The notes below the pieces were generated by a model that ran no database searches, was not told where the DNA came from, and saw nothing but the letters and a program-made list of their open reading frames with translations. A stretch of 64,000 bases of DNA from DATKYQ01 sp035528415 (lineage in GTDB: Bacteria; Myxococcota; B64-G9). Shown piece after piece: positions 1 to 7,970 of this stretch. The translations under genes and the position numbers were made by a program. Within the stretch, counting starts at the first letter, position 1. Each line of letters begins with the position of its first letter. The stretch is taken from assembly GCA_035528415.1 (NCBI GenBank), contig DATKYQ010000080.1:1-64000 (forward strand), written 5' to 3'.

Positions 1-711
1 CCGGCGTTGAAGCGCGAGAAGGGCGGGGTGTTCACCGGCCTCATCCACTGCCAGGAGTGCGGCTGCCTCGTCCTGCACGAGCACAAGGTCAAGCGCTCCG
101 GCCGGGCCTACGACTACTGGCGCTGCTCGAACGGCCGGCGGGCCCACCCGCACCACGTGTACGTCCGCGAGGAGGAACTCTTCGGGCAGTTCGAGCGCGC
201 GCTGGCCGGGCTGGCCATCACCGAGAAGCTGGCCGAGGCCATCGCCGACGAGATGAAGCGGACCCACGACCAAATCGCGAGGGATCGAATCCGGGCCGTG
301 GAGCGGTTCAAGGCCCAGCTCGGCGAGGTGGACGCGAAGCAGGACCGCTTGATGGACCTCTACCTCCAGGGCAAGGCCGATGAGGAGGTCTACGGCGCGA
401 CGTTGAAGCGCCTGCGCGACGAGCGCGAGCGGATCGGGGATCAGCTCGCCAGGAGCCAGGGCGAGATGGACGGCGCCTACCTGGATCTCGCCAAGCGCAC
501 TATCGAACTCGCGAGGGACCTGAAAACCTTGTGGAACGCGGCGACCCCGCGCGAGAAGCGCGAGCTGATCGAGAAGCTGGTGTCGAACCCGGTGCTGGAG
601 GGGAGAACCCTGCGGTACGAAATAAGAAAGCCATTCCGACTCCTGGCCGAAATGGCTTCCGGTAATGTTTGGCTCCCCAGGACAGACTCGAACTGCCGAC
701 ATGGTGGTTAA
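1..711 (+). CDS. Serine site-specific recombinase, C-terminal part (5' end outside window)
   Basis: The frame is open from the first base, so the catalytic resolvase domain lies off the left edge. What remains is a recombinase zinc-ribbon (HCQECG near residue 15, then a WRC and a His-rich segment) followed by a long charged coiled coil and the KPFRLLAEMA-type end common in large serine recombinases. Such enzymes integrate or excise phages and integrative elements. The last 13 sense codons (WLPRTDSNCRHGG) and the TAA stop are antisense tRNA-Asn sequence, so the natural C-terminus is probably fused to the attachment site. This marks the window edge as the likely border of an integrated element extending to the left. 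Confidence 0.85.
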   Translation, partial: PALKREKGGVFTGLIHCQECGCLVLHEHKVKRSGRAYDYWRCSNGRRAHPHHVYVREEELFGQFERALAGLAITEKLAEAIADEMKRTHDQIARDRIRAVERFKAQLGEVDAKQDRLMDLYLQGKADEEVYGATLKRLRDERERIGDQLARSQGEMDGAYLDLAKRTIELARDLKTLWNAATPREKRELIEKLVSNPVLEGRTLRYEIRKPFRLLAEMASGNVWLPRTDSNCRHGG

Positions 712-745
712 CAGCCACCCGCTCTACCAGCTGAGCTACTGGGGA
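670..745 (-). tRNA. tRNA-Asn (anticodon GTT), CCA encoded
   Basis: Read on the minus strand, the cloverleaf closes fully: acceptor TCCCCAG pairs with CTGGGGA, anticodon stem GGTGG pairs with CCACC around loop CTGTTAA, and T stem GGCAG pairs with CTGTC around TTCGAGT. Loop bases give anticodon GTT (Asn). The discriminator G at 673 is followed by an encoded CCA at 672-670. A recombinase gene abuts and enters the 3' end, the usual side for integration into tRNA genes. Confidence 0.95.
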
Positions 746-800
746 TCAACTCGTTTACATATGCTTCAAAGATCTGTGCCAGCTTGGCTGACAGGGGCAT

Positions 801-829
801 TTCCTACATGCTTTGCATTCTGCTGTCAA
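801..829 (-). promoter_or_regulatory. Possible promoter of tRNA-Asn
   Basis: On the minus strand an exact TTGACA (829-824) is followed by a 17-base spacer and TAGGAA (806-801). Transcription would begin about 50 bases before the tRNA and run through it, leaving a short 5' leader for RNase P to remove. The -10 is a weak match, so this is a suggestion. Confidence 0.35.
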
Positions 830-833
830 GTCA

Positions 834-1994
834 TTAGCTGCCATGCCGGTCCTGCGGCCACCTTATGGGATAGGCTACTTGCAACGTCAGCCTTACCTGC
901 CAGTCTGCGGGGGCATCGCCTGGAGTCCAGGCGCGATCGTAGCTTAGCATGAGGAAGTTGCCGGGCAGGAAATGGAAGGCATAGCCGACTACCAGCCTCT
1001 TGCCCATCGGCTCGCCCCCGTCGGTGTCCCAGTCTAAGTTGTCGTAGCGGGCTAACAGCGCAGATTTTATCCACGGCAGCTTGATCTCGCCGAAAAGGGA
1101 AAAACCCGTAAATTCTTGCGCTGCTCCATCGGCGTCCACCCGCTCGCCGTCCTGGTTGCCCTCGCCCATTGTGTACTGCGCCGTAGCCGTGAAGAACTCG
1201 TGCTCGTATGAAAGCATCATGTCGTGCAGCCGCCAGCCGGGTTCGGCGGGCGTGTTACCCAGGCCGTTTATGTAAAAGTACGAAAGCTGCATCCCCGGCA
1301 ACACCATCCACAGCGGACGCAACGTCAGGCGGGCCTCGAAGACCTTGTTCTGGTTGTTCTCTTTCGCGTGGTAGCCGCCGCCGTTGTAGACGCCTAAGGC
1401 GAAGCTGCCGTAGACGCCCGGGTAGTGGGGGTTGACCTTGTCACGATAGTCCTTATCGAGCTTGACGCCGAAAAGACCGCCGACGGTCACACCCACGTCG
1501 GCCGAGTTCAAGACTCCGTTGCGCTCTATGAACATCGTGCCCTGGGCGCGATAGCGGTTGAGATGCTCTTCGAAATCGAACCAGGGGGTATGCACGATGC
1601 CGAACTCTATGTAGGGATCCGTAAAAAAGATCGTTTCCACAGGAAGGATGAACCTTCCATACAGATACTTGAACCTGGCCTTGAAATCGCCTGTGTCGTC
1701 CTGGTGGACGTCGAGCGTGACGCGCGGCTCGAACCACGTACACGGCTTGAACTTCAGCGTCAGGTAGCCGCGCTCCAGCCTGGCCTGGTTGGAAGGCGCG
1801 CCGCCTTCCTCGCCCCAGCCGTAGGACAAGAACCACAGCGCGCCGGGCTTGACCATGTCCGTAAATTGCGCCCGGGCGGACTCGTCCTTGGCTCCTTCGT
1901 TCTCAGCGGCACAAACGAAAGAGACGGCAGTCAGCAATGTTGCCAGCGCGAAAACTACACTGACTCGGCGGCCTGGATTGGTTTTCGGGCGCAT
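834..1994 (-). CDS. Outer-membrane porin, phosphate-selective (OprP/OprO) type
   Basis: The 386-residue protein starts with a clear signal peptide (Arg-rich start, hydrophobic core, cut near FVCA/AENE). The mature part is rich in alternating aromatic and polar residues, as in beta barrels, with segments such as RLERGYLTLKFKP and LVVGYAFHFLPGNFLMLSYD that resemble phosphate-selective porins. It should sit in the outer membrane and let small anions through. A PhoU-like gene and a Na/phosphate symporter follow upstream on the same strand, which supports phosphate as substrate. The exact selectivity cannot be read from sequence, and no good ribosome site precedes the ATG. Confidence 0.75.
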   Translation of the reverse strand: MRPKTNPGRRVSVVFALATLLTAVSFVCAAENEGAKDESARAQFTDMVKPGALWFLSYGWGEEGGAPSNQARLERGYLTLKFKPCTWFEPRVTLDVHQDDTGDFKARFKYLYGRFILPVETIFFTDPYIEFGIVHTPWFDFEEHLNRYRAQGTMFIERNGVLNSADVGVTVGGLFGVKLDKDYRDKVNPHYPGVYGSFALGVYNGGGYHAKENNQNKVFEARLTLRPLWMVLPGMQLSYFYINGLGNTPAEPGWRLHDMMLSYEHEFFTATAQYTMGEGNQDGERVDADGAAQEFTGFSLFGEIKLPWIKSALLARYDNLDWDTDGGEPMGKRLVVGYAFHFLPGNFLMLSYDRAWTPGDAPADWQVRLTLQVAYPIRWPQDRHGS

Positions 1995-2018
1995 TGTCGT
2001 GGGTTTTCAGCGGTAGGA

Positions 2019-2699
2019 CTACTTTTCCCTGGAGTCGCCGACCTCGGGTGTTTGCATGTAGCCGATGTGCGAGAAAGGATTCACCGCCGTCGAGGCGACG
2101 TTCTTCAGGTGCGAGCTTACCCGCTTGAAATAGCGCGCTATCAGGGCATAGGCGATGGCCGGCTGGGCGTTGATCTGCTTGTCGTGCATCAGCTTCTCTA
2201 CCAACTCCTCGCAGGAGATGTTGATCGCTATATGCCCCTCGATCACCTCGCGGGCGGCGTCCTCGTCCCCGTCGAAAAGCGCACCGAGCACCTTTGAGAA
2301 GAAACCCTCCACCTTGTCGTAGCACGACCTGATTTGCTGCAGGTAAAAATCGTCCTCCAGCGGGGCCGGCAGCATCTTGGCCAGGTCGAGCAAGTTCTTC
2401 GAATAGTCGCCGACGCGCTCCAGGTCGTTGATCACCTTCAAGAGCACCAACTCGCCGCCCACGTTGTGACAGGCCGAGATGTTCAGATGCTCGACTATCT
2501 TCTGGCGAATCTCGACCACCAGCAGATTGATCTCGCGGTCGCGGGCGTATAGATCGAATTCGACTTCGCGCTGGTCGAGCAGGGCGTGGACGCTGGCCGA
2601 GAAGACGCCTTGCGCCAGCTCGATCATTTTGCGGATGCTGCGCTCGACCTCGACCATCAGACCGTGAGTCCTGAGTGCCTGGATTATTTGTTTTATCAT
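2019..2699 (-). CDS. PhoU-domain protein
   Basis: The 226-residue all-helical protein has the PhoU pattern: two three-helix units with acidic metal-binding stretches such as ELVLLKVINDLERVGDYSKN (about residues 80-100). PhoU proteins sense or damp phosphate uptake, binding metal clusters through these Glu/Asp motifs. A ribosome site (AGGGAAG) precedes the ATG. It begins 16 bases after the stop of the Na/Pi symporter, so the two are probably one transcript. PhoU domains often partner Na/Pi symporters, either fused or as separate genes as here. It is not the classical pstSCAB-linked PhoU. Confidence 0.85.
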   Translation of the reverse strand: MIKQIIQALRTHGLMVEVERSIRKMIELAQGVFSASVHALLDQREVEFDLYARDREINLLVVEIRQKIVEHLNISACHNVGGELVLLKVINDLERVGDYSKNLLDLAKMLPAPLEDDFYLQQIRSCYDKVEGFFSKVLGALFDGDEDAAREVIEGHIAINISCEELVEKLMHDKQINAQPAIAYALIARYFKRVSSHLKNVASTAVNPFSHIGYMQTPEVGDSREK

Positions 2700-2715
2700 G
2701 ACTGGCTTCCCTGTA

Positions 2716-3804
2716 TCAGAACAACAACATCAGTATAGCGGGTAGAACGAAGAAGGCAAAAAAAACGTAGACCGGCCCTACCCAGCGATGCCTGGCCGTC
2801 ACCCGGCCGAGCGTCTTGGCCATCCAGATCGGTATTCTTCCCAGCGGCAGGAAGACGGCCGTCCCAAAAATGTTGAACAACAGGTGGCACAGGGCGATGG
2901 TGAGCGCGGAAGAGCTGCCGGTGACCAGCGAGGCCAGGATGGCCGTCACCGTGGTGCCGATGTTGGCCCCGACCATATAGGGGAAGGCCGCCTCGATCTT
3001 GACTATCCCGGTTCCCATAAGCGGTACCACCAGGCTGGTGGTCACCGAGCTGGACTGCACCACGGCGGTCACCACCAGGCCGATCAGCAGCGCCCTGAAC
3101 GTGCTTGTGAACAGGTAGCGGTCGACTATCACCTCGAGCCGATTGGCCAGCGCCCCGCGCATGATCTTCACCATGCGCGACAAAGCGAAGATCAATAGGC
3201 CCAGCGCCACAGCCACCAGGATGATGCCCAAGACCTGATCGTTGCCGACGATCGATCGTCCCAGGCGCTCGATTAGCTGCACCAGCGGCTTGACGAGCAT
3301 CTTGAACGGGCTGTGAAAGGTACTCCCGCCCACCCCGACAAACAGCTCTTCGATTAAGATCGCCGTGCGCTGGATGGGATGAAAGGCTATCTCGAGCGGC
3401 AAAAACAGTGTCACCGAACAGAGGTTGAAAAAGTCATGCACCGTGGCCCCGGCGAAGGCCAACTCGTACTCCTTGCGCATGCGCATGTGACCCAGCGAGA
3501 CAATCATGTTCGTCACAGTTGTGCCGATGTTGGCGCCCATCACCATCGGCACAGCCTGCTCGATGCTCAGCGAGCCCGCGGCCACCATGCCGACGACTAT
3601 CGACGTCGTGGTGGACGAGCTCTGCATGATGCTCGTGGCTAAAAGGCCTATCAGCAGCCCGGCGAAGGGGTTGCTGGTGGCGGCGAACAGCCCGTGCGCG
3701 GCTTCCTTGCCGATCAGCTTGAAAGAGCCGCCCATCAGCTCAATGCATAGGAAGAACAGGTAGAGAACCAGGAAGAACCAGAGTACCGAAAGCACTTTCT
3801 TCAC
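2716..3804 (-). CDS. Na+/phosphate symporter (NptA/PF02690 family)
   Basis: The 362-residue membrane protein carries the duplicated family signature: QSSSTTTS (about residue 62) and QSSSVTTS (about 250), each followed by GANIGTTVT. These re-entrant QSSS segments form the ion and phosphate site in this family. Around eight hydrophobic segments are visible. Start is GTG with a good GGAAGGA ribosome site eight bases upstream. It is the inner-membrane partner of the porin and PhoU-like gene that follow, making a sodium-driven phosphate uptake module independent of the ABC-type Pst system. A C-terminal PhoU domain, fused in many relatives, is here a separate gene. Confidence 0.9.
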   Translation of the reverse strand: MKKVLSVLWFFLVLYLFFLCIELMGGSFKLIGKEAAHGLFAATSNPFAGLLIGLLATSIMQSSSTTTSIVVGMVAAGSLSIEQAVPMVMGANIGTTVTNMIVSLGHMRMRKEYELAFAGATVHDFFNLCSVTLFLPLEIAFHPIQRTAILIEELFVGVGGSTFHSPFKMLVKPLVQLIERLGRSIVGNDQVLGIILVAVALGLLIFALSRMVKIMRGALANRLEVIVDRYLFTSTFRALLIGLVVTAVVQSSSVTTSLVVPLMGTGIVKIEAAFPYMVGANIGTTVTAILASLVTGSSSALTIALCHLLFNIFGTAVFLPLGRIPIWMAKTLGRVTARHRWVGPVYVFFAFFVLPAILMLLF

Positions 3805-3872
3805 GAAGCAAATCCTTCCGCTCGGGTCCGGGCGTCAGATAACAGGGCGGAGATCTCGCGTCAATGAAAACC

Positions 3873-5261
3873 TCATGAGCAGACAGAATTGTCGCCAAAA
3901 AGCCAACTTGCGGCGGCTGACCAGCGTGCCAGCGCGCTCTGGTCGCGCGCCTGGGGATACCTCCGATAGAGAGCCCGGGCGGCGCCCATGCGGGCGAGCT
4001 GCGGCACCAAGCCCCATAATCGCGGCGCGCGCGCAAGCGCGCGTAACGACACAGACAGCTCCGCGAAAGACTGCCGCGGCATGACCTGCTCGAGACCGGC
4101 CTTGAAGCTTGCGGGACCGAGAATCCCCGAGCCGAGCAGGCCCGCAAGCTCGTCACCGTCGAGCAACTGCGAGTAGCGCCGGAAGACGTCGTAGGCCGCG
4201 CACAACGAACCGAAGCCACGTTGCCAGTCGGCCTGGTAGGTCCAGAGTGCATCCAGCGAACCGGGATCGAGCTTGCCTACAACTGCGTTCGCTAGCGCGC
4301 GCGCGGCGAGTAGCCCCGCCCCGGTGCCCGAGCCGTGGGCCGGAAACACCTGGCAAGCGGCGTCTCCGACCAGCGCGATGCCGGGAGCAACCAGCCTGTC
4401 ATAGGACCGCCTGAGCGGGACCAGGCCGGATCCGCCCGATATGCGCCTGCCTATCCACGGCCGGCTCTTTTTCAACTCGCCCATCAGAGCCGGGCCGCCC
4501 CTGTGTCCCGGGCCCGCGATAGAGCCCGTCAGCAGATCCACTGTTTCCAGATCCGCGTCCAGTTGCAAGCTGCTGGTCGAGAATCCCCCGTCTACACCAG
4601 TGGCCGCCAACACTTCGCCGGGGCGCAAGTGGTTACGCGAAAGAAACTCCTCAGCACCCGCACGATCGGCAACCTCGCAGACCTCCTGTGCCGCGCTGCA
4701 AAGGTGCTCATTCTCGACTTGACCGCAGCCTTCGTCCAGGGCCGGAACCCGGCCGCGCAAGGCTCCGGCCATGCCGCTGGCGTCGACGAATAAGGCCGCT
4801 TTGAAAATCATCCCGCGCGCGCTACGGGCGGTGGTGCGAACCTCTCCCGCGAGCGATACGGGTCTCGCGTCCAGTGTTTTCAAGCTTTGTGTGTGAAAGC
4901 GATCGAAGATCTCGACCCCGGCATCATTGCACAGCCGGTGCAAGCGCGCGCAAAGCCGCGGCATGTCGACGGTCGTGACCGGGCTTGGCTCGACTCGTAA
5001 ACGACTGTGTAAGGCTGCATCCGTGACCACGAAAGCCGGTGCCACCCCGCGACTTTCGGGCGGCGCCGGCGTGGCCAGTCCAGCTTGCTCGAACATCCAG
5101 GCGGGCACACCGTTGACCCAGCGTGCGCCAGCCTGCTCAAGCGGGCGGCTTTCCAACAGGGCCACCCGCCGCCCGGCCAGTGTTAGAAACAGAGCACAGG
5201 CCGAGCCGGCACTGCCGGCCCCTATAACGACCACGTCGAATTCTTTTCTGGATTGAGGCAT
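3873..5261 (-). CDS. FAD-dependent oxidoreductase, geranylgeranyl-reductase-like
   Basis: The 462-residue protein opens with a Rossmann FAD motif (VVVIGAGSAGSACALFLT, residues 10-27) and has the second FAD motif GDAACQVFPAHGSGTGAGLLAA near residue 300, the layout of the geranylgeranyl reductase/halogenase branch of FAD monooxygenases. It is likely a soluble or membrane-associated flavoenzyme acting on a hydrophobic substrate; the substrate is unknown. It starts 12 bases after the stop of the OmpA-like gene on the same strand, but no functional link is obvious. No clear ribosome site precedes the ATG. Confidence 0.75.
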   Translation of the reverse strand: MPQSRKEFDVVVIGAGSAGSACALFLTLAGRRVALLESRPLEQAGARWVNGVPAWMFEQAGLATPAPPESRGVAPAFVVTDAALHSRLRVEPSPVTTVDMPRLCARLHRLCNDAGVEIFDRFHTQSLKTLDARPVSLAGEVRTTARSARGMIFKAALFVDASGMAGALRGRVPALDEGCGQVENEHLCSAAQEVCEVADRAGAEEFLSRNHLRPGEVLAATGVDGGFSTSSLQLDADLETVDLLTGSIAGPGHRGGPALMGELKKSRPWIGRRISGGSGLVPLRRSYDRLVAPGIALVGDAACQVFPAHGSGTGAGLLAARALANAVVGKLDPGSLDALWTYQADWQRGFGSLCAAYDVFRRYSQLLDGDELAGLLGSGILGPASFKAGLEQVMPRQSFAELSVSLRALARAPRLWGLVPQLARMGAARALYRRYPQARDQSALARWSAAASWLFGDNSVCS

Positions 5262-5273
5262 GAGACGGCAGGA

Positions 5274-6140
5274 TTACTTGTTGAGTACCTCGTCGAATCC
5301 CGGCAACTCGTCGATCTTGGGCATGAAGATGATTTCCACCCGGCGGTTGGTGGCGCGGTTCTCGGGGGTCTCGTTATCCACCAGCGAATCGAACTCAGCC
5401 GACCCGGCGGCGCTGAGCATCTGCGGCGGCACCCCGGCCTCGATCATCAGCTTGACCACCTCGGTGGCCCGCTGGCTGGAAAGCTCCCAGTTCGAGGGAA
5501 AGCGCGCCGAGTGGATTGGGGTGGAGTCGGAGTGGCCCAGCACCTGGAACTTGCGCCCGGTGAAGGTGGCCAGCGTGGTCGCCAGCTCCTGGATGCCCTC
5601 CGTGGCCTCTGGCTTGAGCCGCGTGCTGGCCGGGGCGAAGAGTACGTCGGAAGACATCTGCACCAGCATGCGCCCGTTACGCACCTTTACCTGCAAAGAG
5701 CCGGCGTCGATCATCTTGGCCAGCTTCTTGAGCAGGTCTTTGTACTCGGCCGAGCGTTTCTCGGCCGCGGCGCGCATGCGCTGCAGCTCCTGGATCTCTC
5801 TCGAGAGCTTCTGCTGTTCGGCCGTCAGGTGCTTGCGTTCCTTGGTCAAGGCACCTTTCTCGTCTAGCAGTTTCTCGATCTGCATGCTGCGGGCGGCCAA
5901 GTCGGCCTCTATCTTCTTCTTGGCCACCTGCGTGTTTGACAGATTGGTATCGCAATTTTTCTTTAGTTCGGCCTGCTCGTCCCGCTCCTTGGTCAGTTTC
6001 TTGCGGGTCTGGTCGAGCTGCGCCGTGGTCTTGGCCTGCTCGTCGCGCAAAATCTGCTCGTGGGTGCTGCTCATCATGCAGCCCGCCCCCAGCAGGCCGA
6101 CTACCAGCGGGGCTACCAGAATGATCCGACCACTTTTCAT
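5274..6140 (-). CDS. OmpA/MotB-domain lipoprotein
   Basis: The 288-residue product has a lipoprotein signal ending in LLGAGC (Cys about residue 21), then a long coiled coil rich in Lys, Glu and Gln (about 25-140), then an OmpA C-terminal domain with the peptidoglycan-binding pattern (VLFAPAS, GHSDSTPI, NWELSSQRA, NRRVEI). It probably anchors the outer membrane to peptidoglycan through the coiled-coil spacer. A strong GGGAGG ribosome site lies eight bases before the ATG. The gene is divergent from miaA. The fold resembles Pal or the C-terminal part of MotB, but the lipobox argues against a motor protein. Confidence 0.85.
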   Translation of the reverse strand: MKSGRIILVAPLVVGLLGAGCMMSSTHEQILRDEQAKTTAQLDQTRKKLTKERDEQAELKKNCDTNLSNTQVAKKKIEADLAARSMQIEKLLDEKGALTKERKHLTAEQQKLSREIQELQRMRAAAEKRSAEYKDLLKKLAKMIDAGSLQVKVRNGRMLVQMSSDVLFAPASTRLKPEATEGIQELATTLATFTGRKFQVLGHSDSTPIHSARFPSNWELSSQRATEVVKLMIEAGVPPQMLSAAGSAEFDSLVDNETPENRATNRRVEIIFMPKIDELPGFDEVLNK

Positions 6141-6250
6141 GACACGACCTCCCTTGTAGACGATCGTAATTAACCGCTCTCACTCGTCCGGCGAACTCTA
6201 CCAGACGGCCGGCCGTGATCAAAGTATTAATAAAACGTCGCATGAGCGGT

Positions 6251-6256
6251 TATAAT
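6251..6256 (+). promoter_or_regulatory. Candidate -10 box of miaA
   Basis: A perfect TATAAT ends eight bases before the miaA ATG. If used, transcription would begin at or within a few bases of the start codon, giving a leaderless mRNA. The -35 region is only AT-rich (TTAATA-like). Confidence 0.4.
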
Positions 6257-6264
6257 GACCGCCA

Positions 6265-7185
6265 ATGTCCGGGACATCAAAGAACCTGCTGGTGGTGTTG
6301 GGGCCGACCGCCTCGGGAAAGACGGCCTTAGGCGTACGCCTGGCGCACGAGTTTGGAGGCGAGATTGTCTCTGCCGACTCGCGCCAGGTTTATCGCGGCC
6401 TCGATATCGGCGCCGGCAAGGATCCGGAAGAGTACGAGATCTTCGGGCGAAGCATCGCCTATCACCTGATCGACGTCGTAGACCTCGACTGCGAGTTCAG
6501 CCTCTTTGACTACCAGCAGATGTTCTACAGCGTCTTTGCCGAAATCAGCACTCGCTGTGCGCTGCCGGTGATGGTAGGCGGCAGCGGGCTTTACCTGGAG
6601 TCGGTGCTTTGTGCCTACGAACTCGTGGAAGTTCCCACAGATCCCGGCTTGCGCGCCGGACTTGCCAAACTATCCACGGGCGAGTTGGAAGAGCGGCTGA
6701 GACTGCTACAGGGCAAGCTGCACAACGTCACGGATCTCGCAAGCCGCGAACGCACATTGCGCGCCATAGAAATAGCCGTGCACTCGAAAGATAAAAAGCC
6801 CCCAGCACCACCAGAACTTCGCCCGCTGGTTTTGGGCACGCGTTTCGAACGGGACGAGTTGCGCCGCCGAATCGAGCACCGGCTCGAGCAGCGTCTGCAA
6901 GCTGGCCTGGTCGAGGAGGTCGAGCACCTGCACGCCCGTGGATTTTCATGGGAACGACTGGATTCACTGGGGCTCGAGTATCGCCACGTGGGCCGCTTCA
7001 TCCGCGGCCAGACGACCGGCCGCGAAGAGCTGTTCGCCTCGCTCTCCTCGGCCATCTACAAGTTCGCCATGCGCCAGCTCGGCTGGTTCAGGCGCATGGA
7101 GCGCAAGGGAATCGAGATCCAATGGATCGATAAAGCCGATCAAGACCGGGCCCTGGCTATCGCCCGCGCCCGCCTGCGGTCTTGA
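6265..7185 (+). CDS. miaA: tRNA dimethylallyltransferase
   Basis: The 306-residue protein has the family P-loop GPTASGKT (residues 12-19), the SADSRQVYRGLDIGAGK motif with the catalytic Asp and pyrophosphate-binding residues, and the C-terminal pattern around the swinging tRNA-contact region. It attaches the dimethylallyl group to A37 of tRNAs reading UNN codons. Length is normal. The ATG is chosen because it precedes the P-loop by the usual distance; there is no ribosome site and a TATAAT lies eight bases upstream. It stands alone on the plus strand, facing the E1-like gene that ends 12 bases after it. Confidence 0.95.
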   Translation: MSGTSKNLLVVLGPTASGKTALGVRLAHEFGGEIVSADSRQVYRGLDIGAGKDPEEYEIFGRSIAYHLIDVVDLDCEFSLFDYQQMFYSVFAEISTRCALPVMVGGSGLYLESVLCAYELVEVPTDPGLRAGLAKLSTGELEERLRLLQGKLHNVTDLASRERTLRAIEIAVHSKDKKPPAPPELRPLVLGTRFERDELRRRIEHRLEQRLQAGLVEEVEHLHARGFSWERLDSLGLEYRHVGRFIRGQTTGREELFASLSSAIYKFAMRQLGWFRRMERKGIEIQWIDKADQDRALAIARARLRS

Positions 7186-7197
7186 GCATCTTCGGTA

Positions 7198-7959
7198 TCA
7201 TAGAAATTCGTAGAGTCCGCGCCCGCAGCATGGGCATTGCTGATCTCGTATTACGTCCACCGTGCGCAGCGATCCGTTCCACAGGTCGAGCATGGCGAGA
7301 GGGTGGCATGTAAGCCCGCCTTCCACGAGCAGGCGCAGAGCATGCGCGCACTGGAGAGCCCCTACTACTGCCGGGGCCGAGCTGAGGATACCGGCCTCGA
7401 CACCGGTCGGGCTGCTGCCCGGCTCGGGCGGCAACGGAAAGATGCAGCGCATGCAGGGCCCTTGCCCGGGCACGACCGGCAGGCACATACCGGTGGCGCC
7501 GATCACTCCGCCGTAGATCCAGGGCAGCCCGTTCTTGACGCAGGCGTCGTTTATGACATAGCGGGTCGCGAAATTATCGCAGGCGTCCATGACAATATCG
7601 ACGTCCTCGATCAAGCTCTCAATATTTTCCGCCCCGACCCGGGTCACGATTCCTTCGACAACCACCTCGGAGTTCACGCGCCCGAGCTTGGCGGCGGCGA
7701 TTTCCGCCTTGGGCCGCCCGCAGGCGACGTCATCCTCGTCGAAGAGGATCTGACGCTGCAGGTTGACCAGCTCGGCCACGTCATTGTCCGCTATACGCAC
7801 GCTACCAACCCCCGCCCGCACCAGCAACTGAGCCTGGATACTACCCAGCGCGCCGCAGCCTACGATCAGCGCCGTGGCCGCTGCGATCTTCTCCTGTCCG
7901 GCGTCGCCGATCTCCGGGATAACACGGTGCCTGGCGTAACGATCTTCCATGTGCGTCAT
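7198..7959 (-). CDS. E1-like adenylyltransferase (ThiF/MoeB/HesA family)
   Basis: The 253-residue protein has the nucleotide-binding loop GCGALGSIQAQLLVRAGVG (about residues 34-52), the ADNDVAELVNLQRQ motif with its catalytic Asp/Arg, and two Cys pairs (CMRC near 170 and CPCC near 243) as in zinc-binding ThiF/MoeB proteins. Such enzymes adenylate the C-terminal Gly of a sulfur-carrier protein such as ThiS, MoaD or Urm1. No carrier gene is nearby. It lies 11 bases after a PP-loop enzyme that overlaps mnmA, which suggests sulfur transfer to tRNA or a cofactor. Whether it serves thiamin, molybdopterin or thiolation is unclear. Confidence 0.85.
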   Translation of the reverse strand: MTHMEDRYARHRVIPEIGDAGQEKIAAATALIVGCGALGSIQAQLLVRAGVGSVRIADNDVAELVNLQRQILFDEDDVACGRPKAEIAAAKLGRVNSEVVVEGIVTRVGAENIESLIEDVDIVMDACDNFATRYVINDACVKNGLPWIYGGVIGATGMCLPVVPGQGPCMRCIFPLPPEPGSSPTGVEAGILSSAPAVVGALQCAHALRLLVEGGLTCHPLAMLDLWNGSLRTVDVIRDQQCPCCGRGLYEFL

Positions 7960-7970
7960 CTACCTTCCCC

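Noticed and set aside
665..952. Open frame across the tRNA-Asn antisense (GSPGQTRTAD-like start)
   Set aside because: Such peptides are a well-known artefact of translating tRNA genes on the wrong strand.
4021..4045. GC-rich alternating purine/pyrimidine run in the FAD oxidoreductase gene
   Set aside because: It is within normal codons for Ala/Arg and its loop would be too small for a hairpin.
5260..6159. Long plus-strand frame opposite the OmpA-domain gene
   Set aside because: It is the shadow of a GC-rich gene; the minus-strand product has full family motifs and this one has none.
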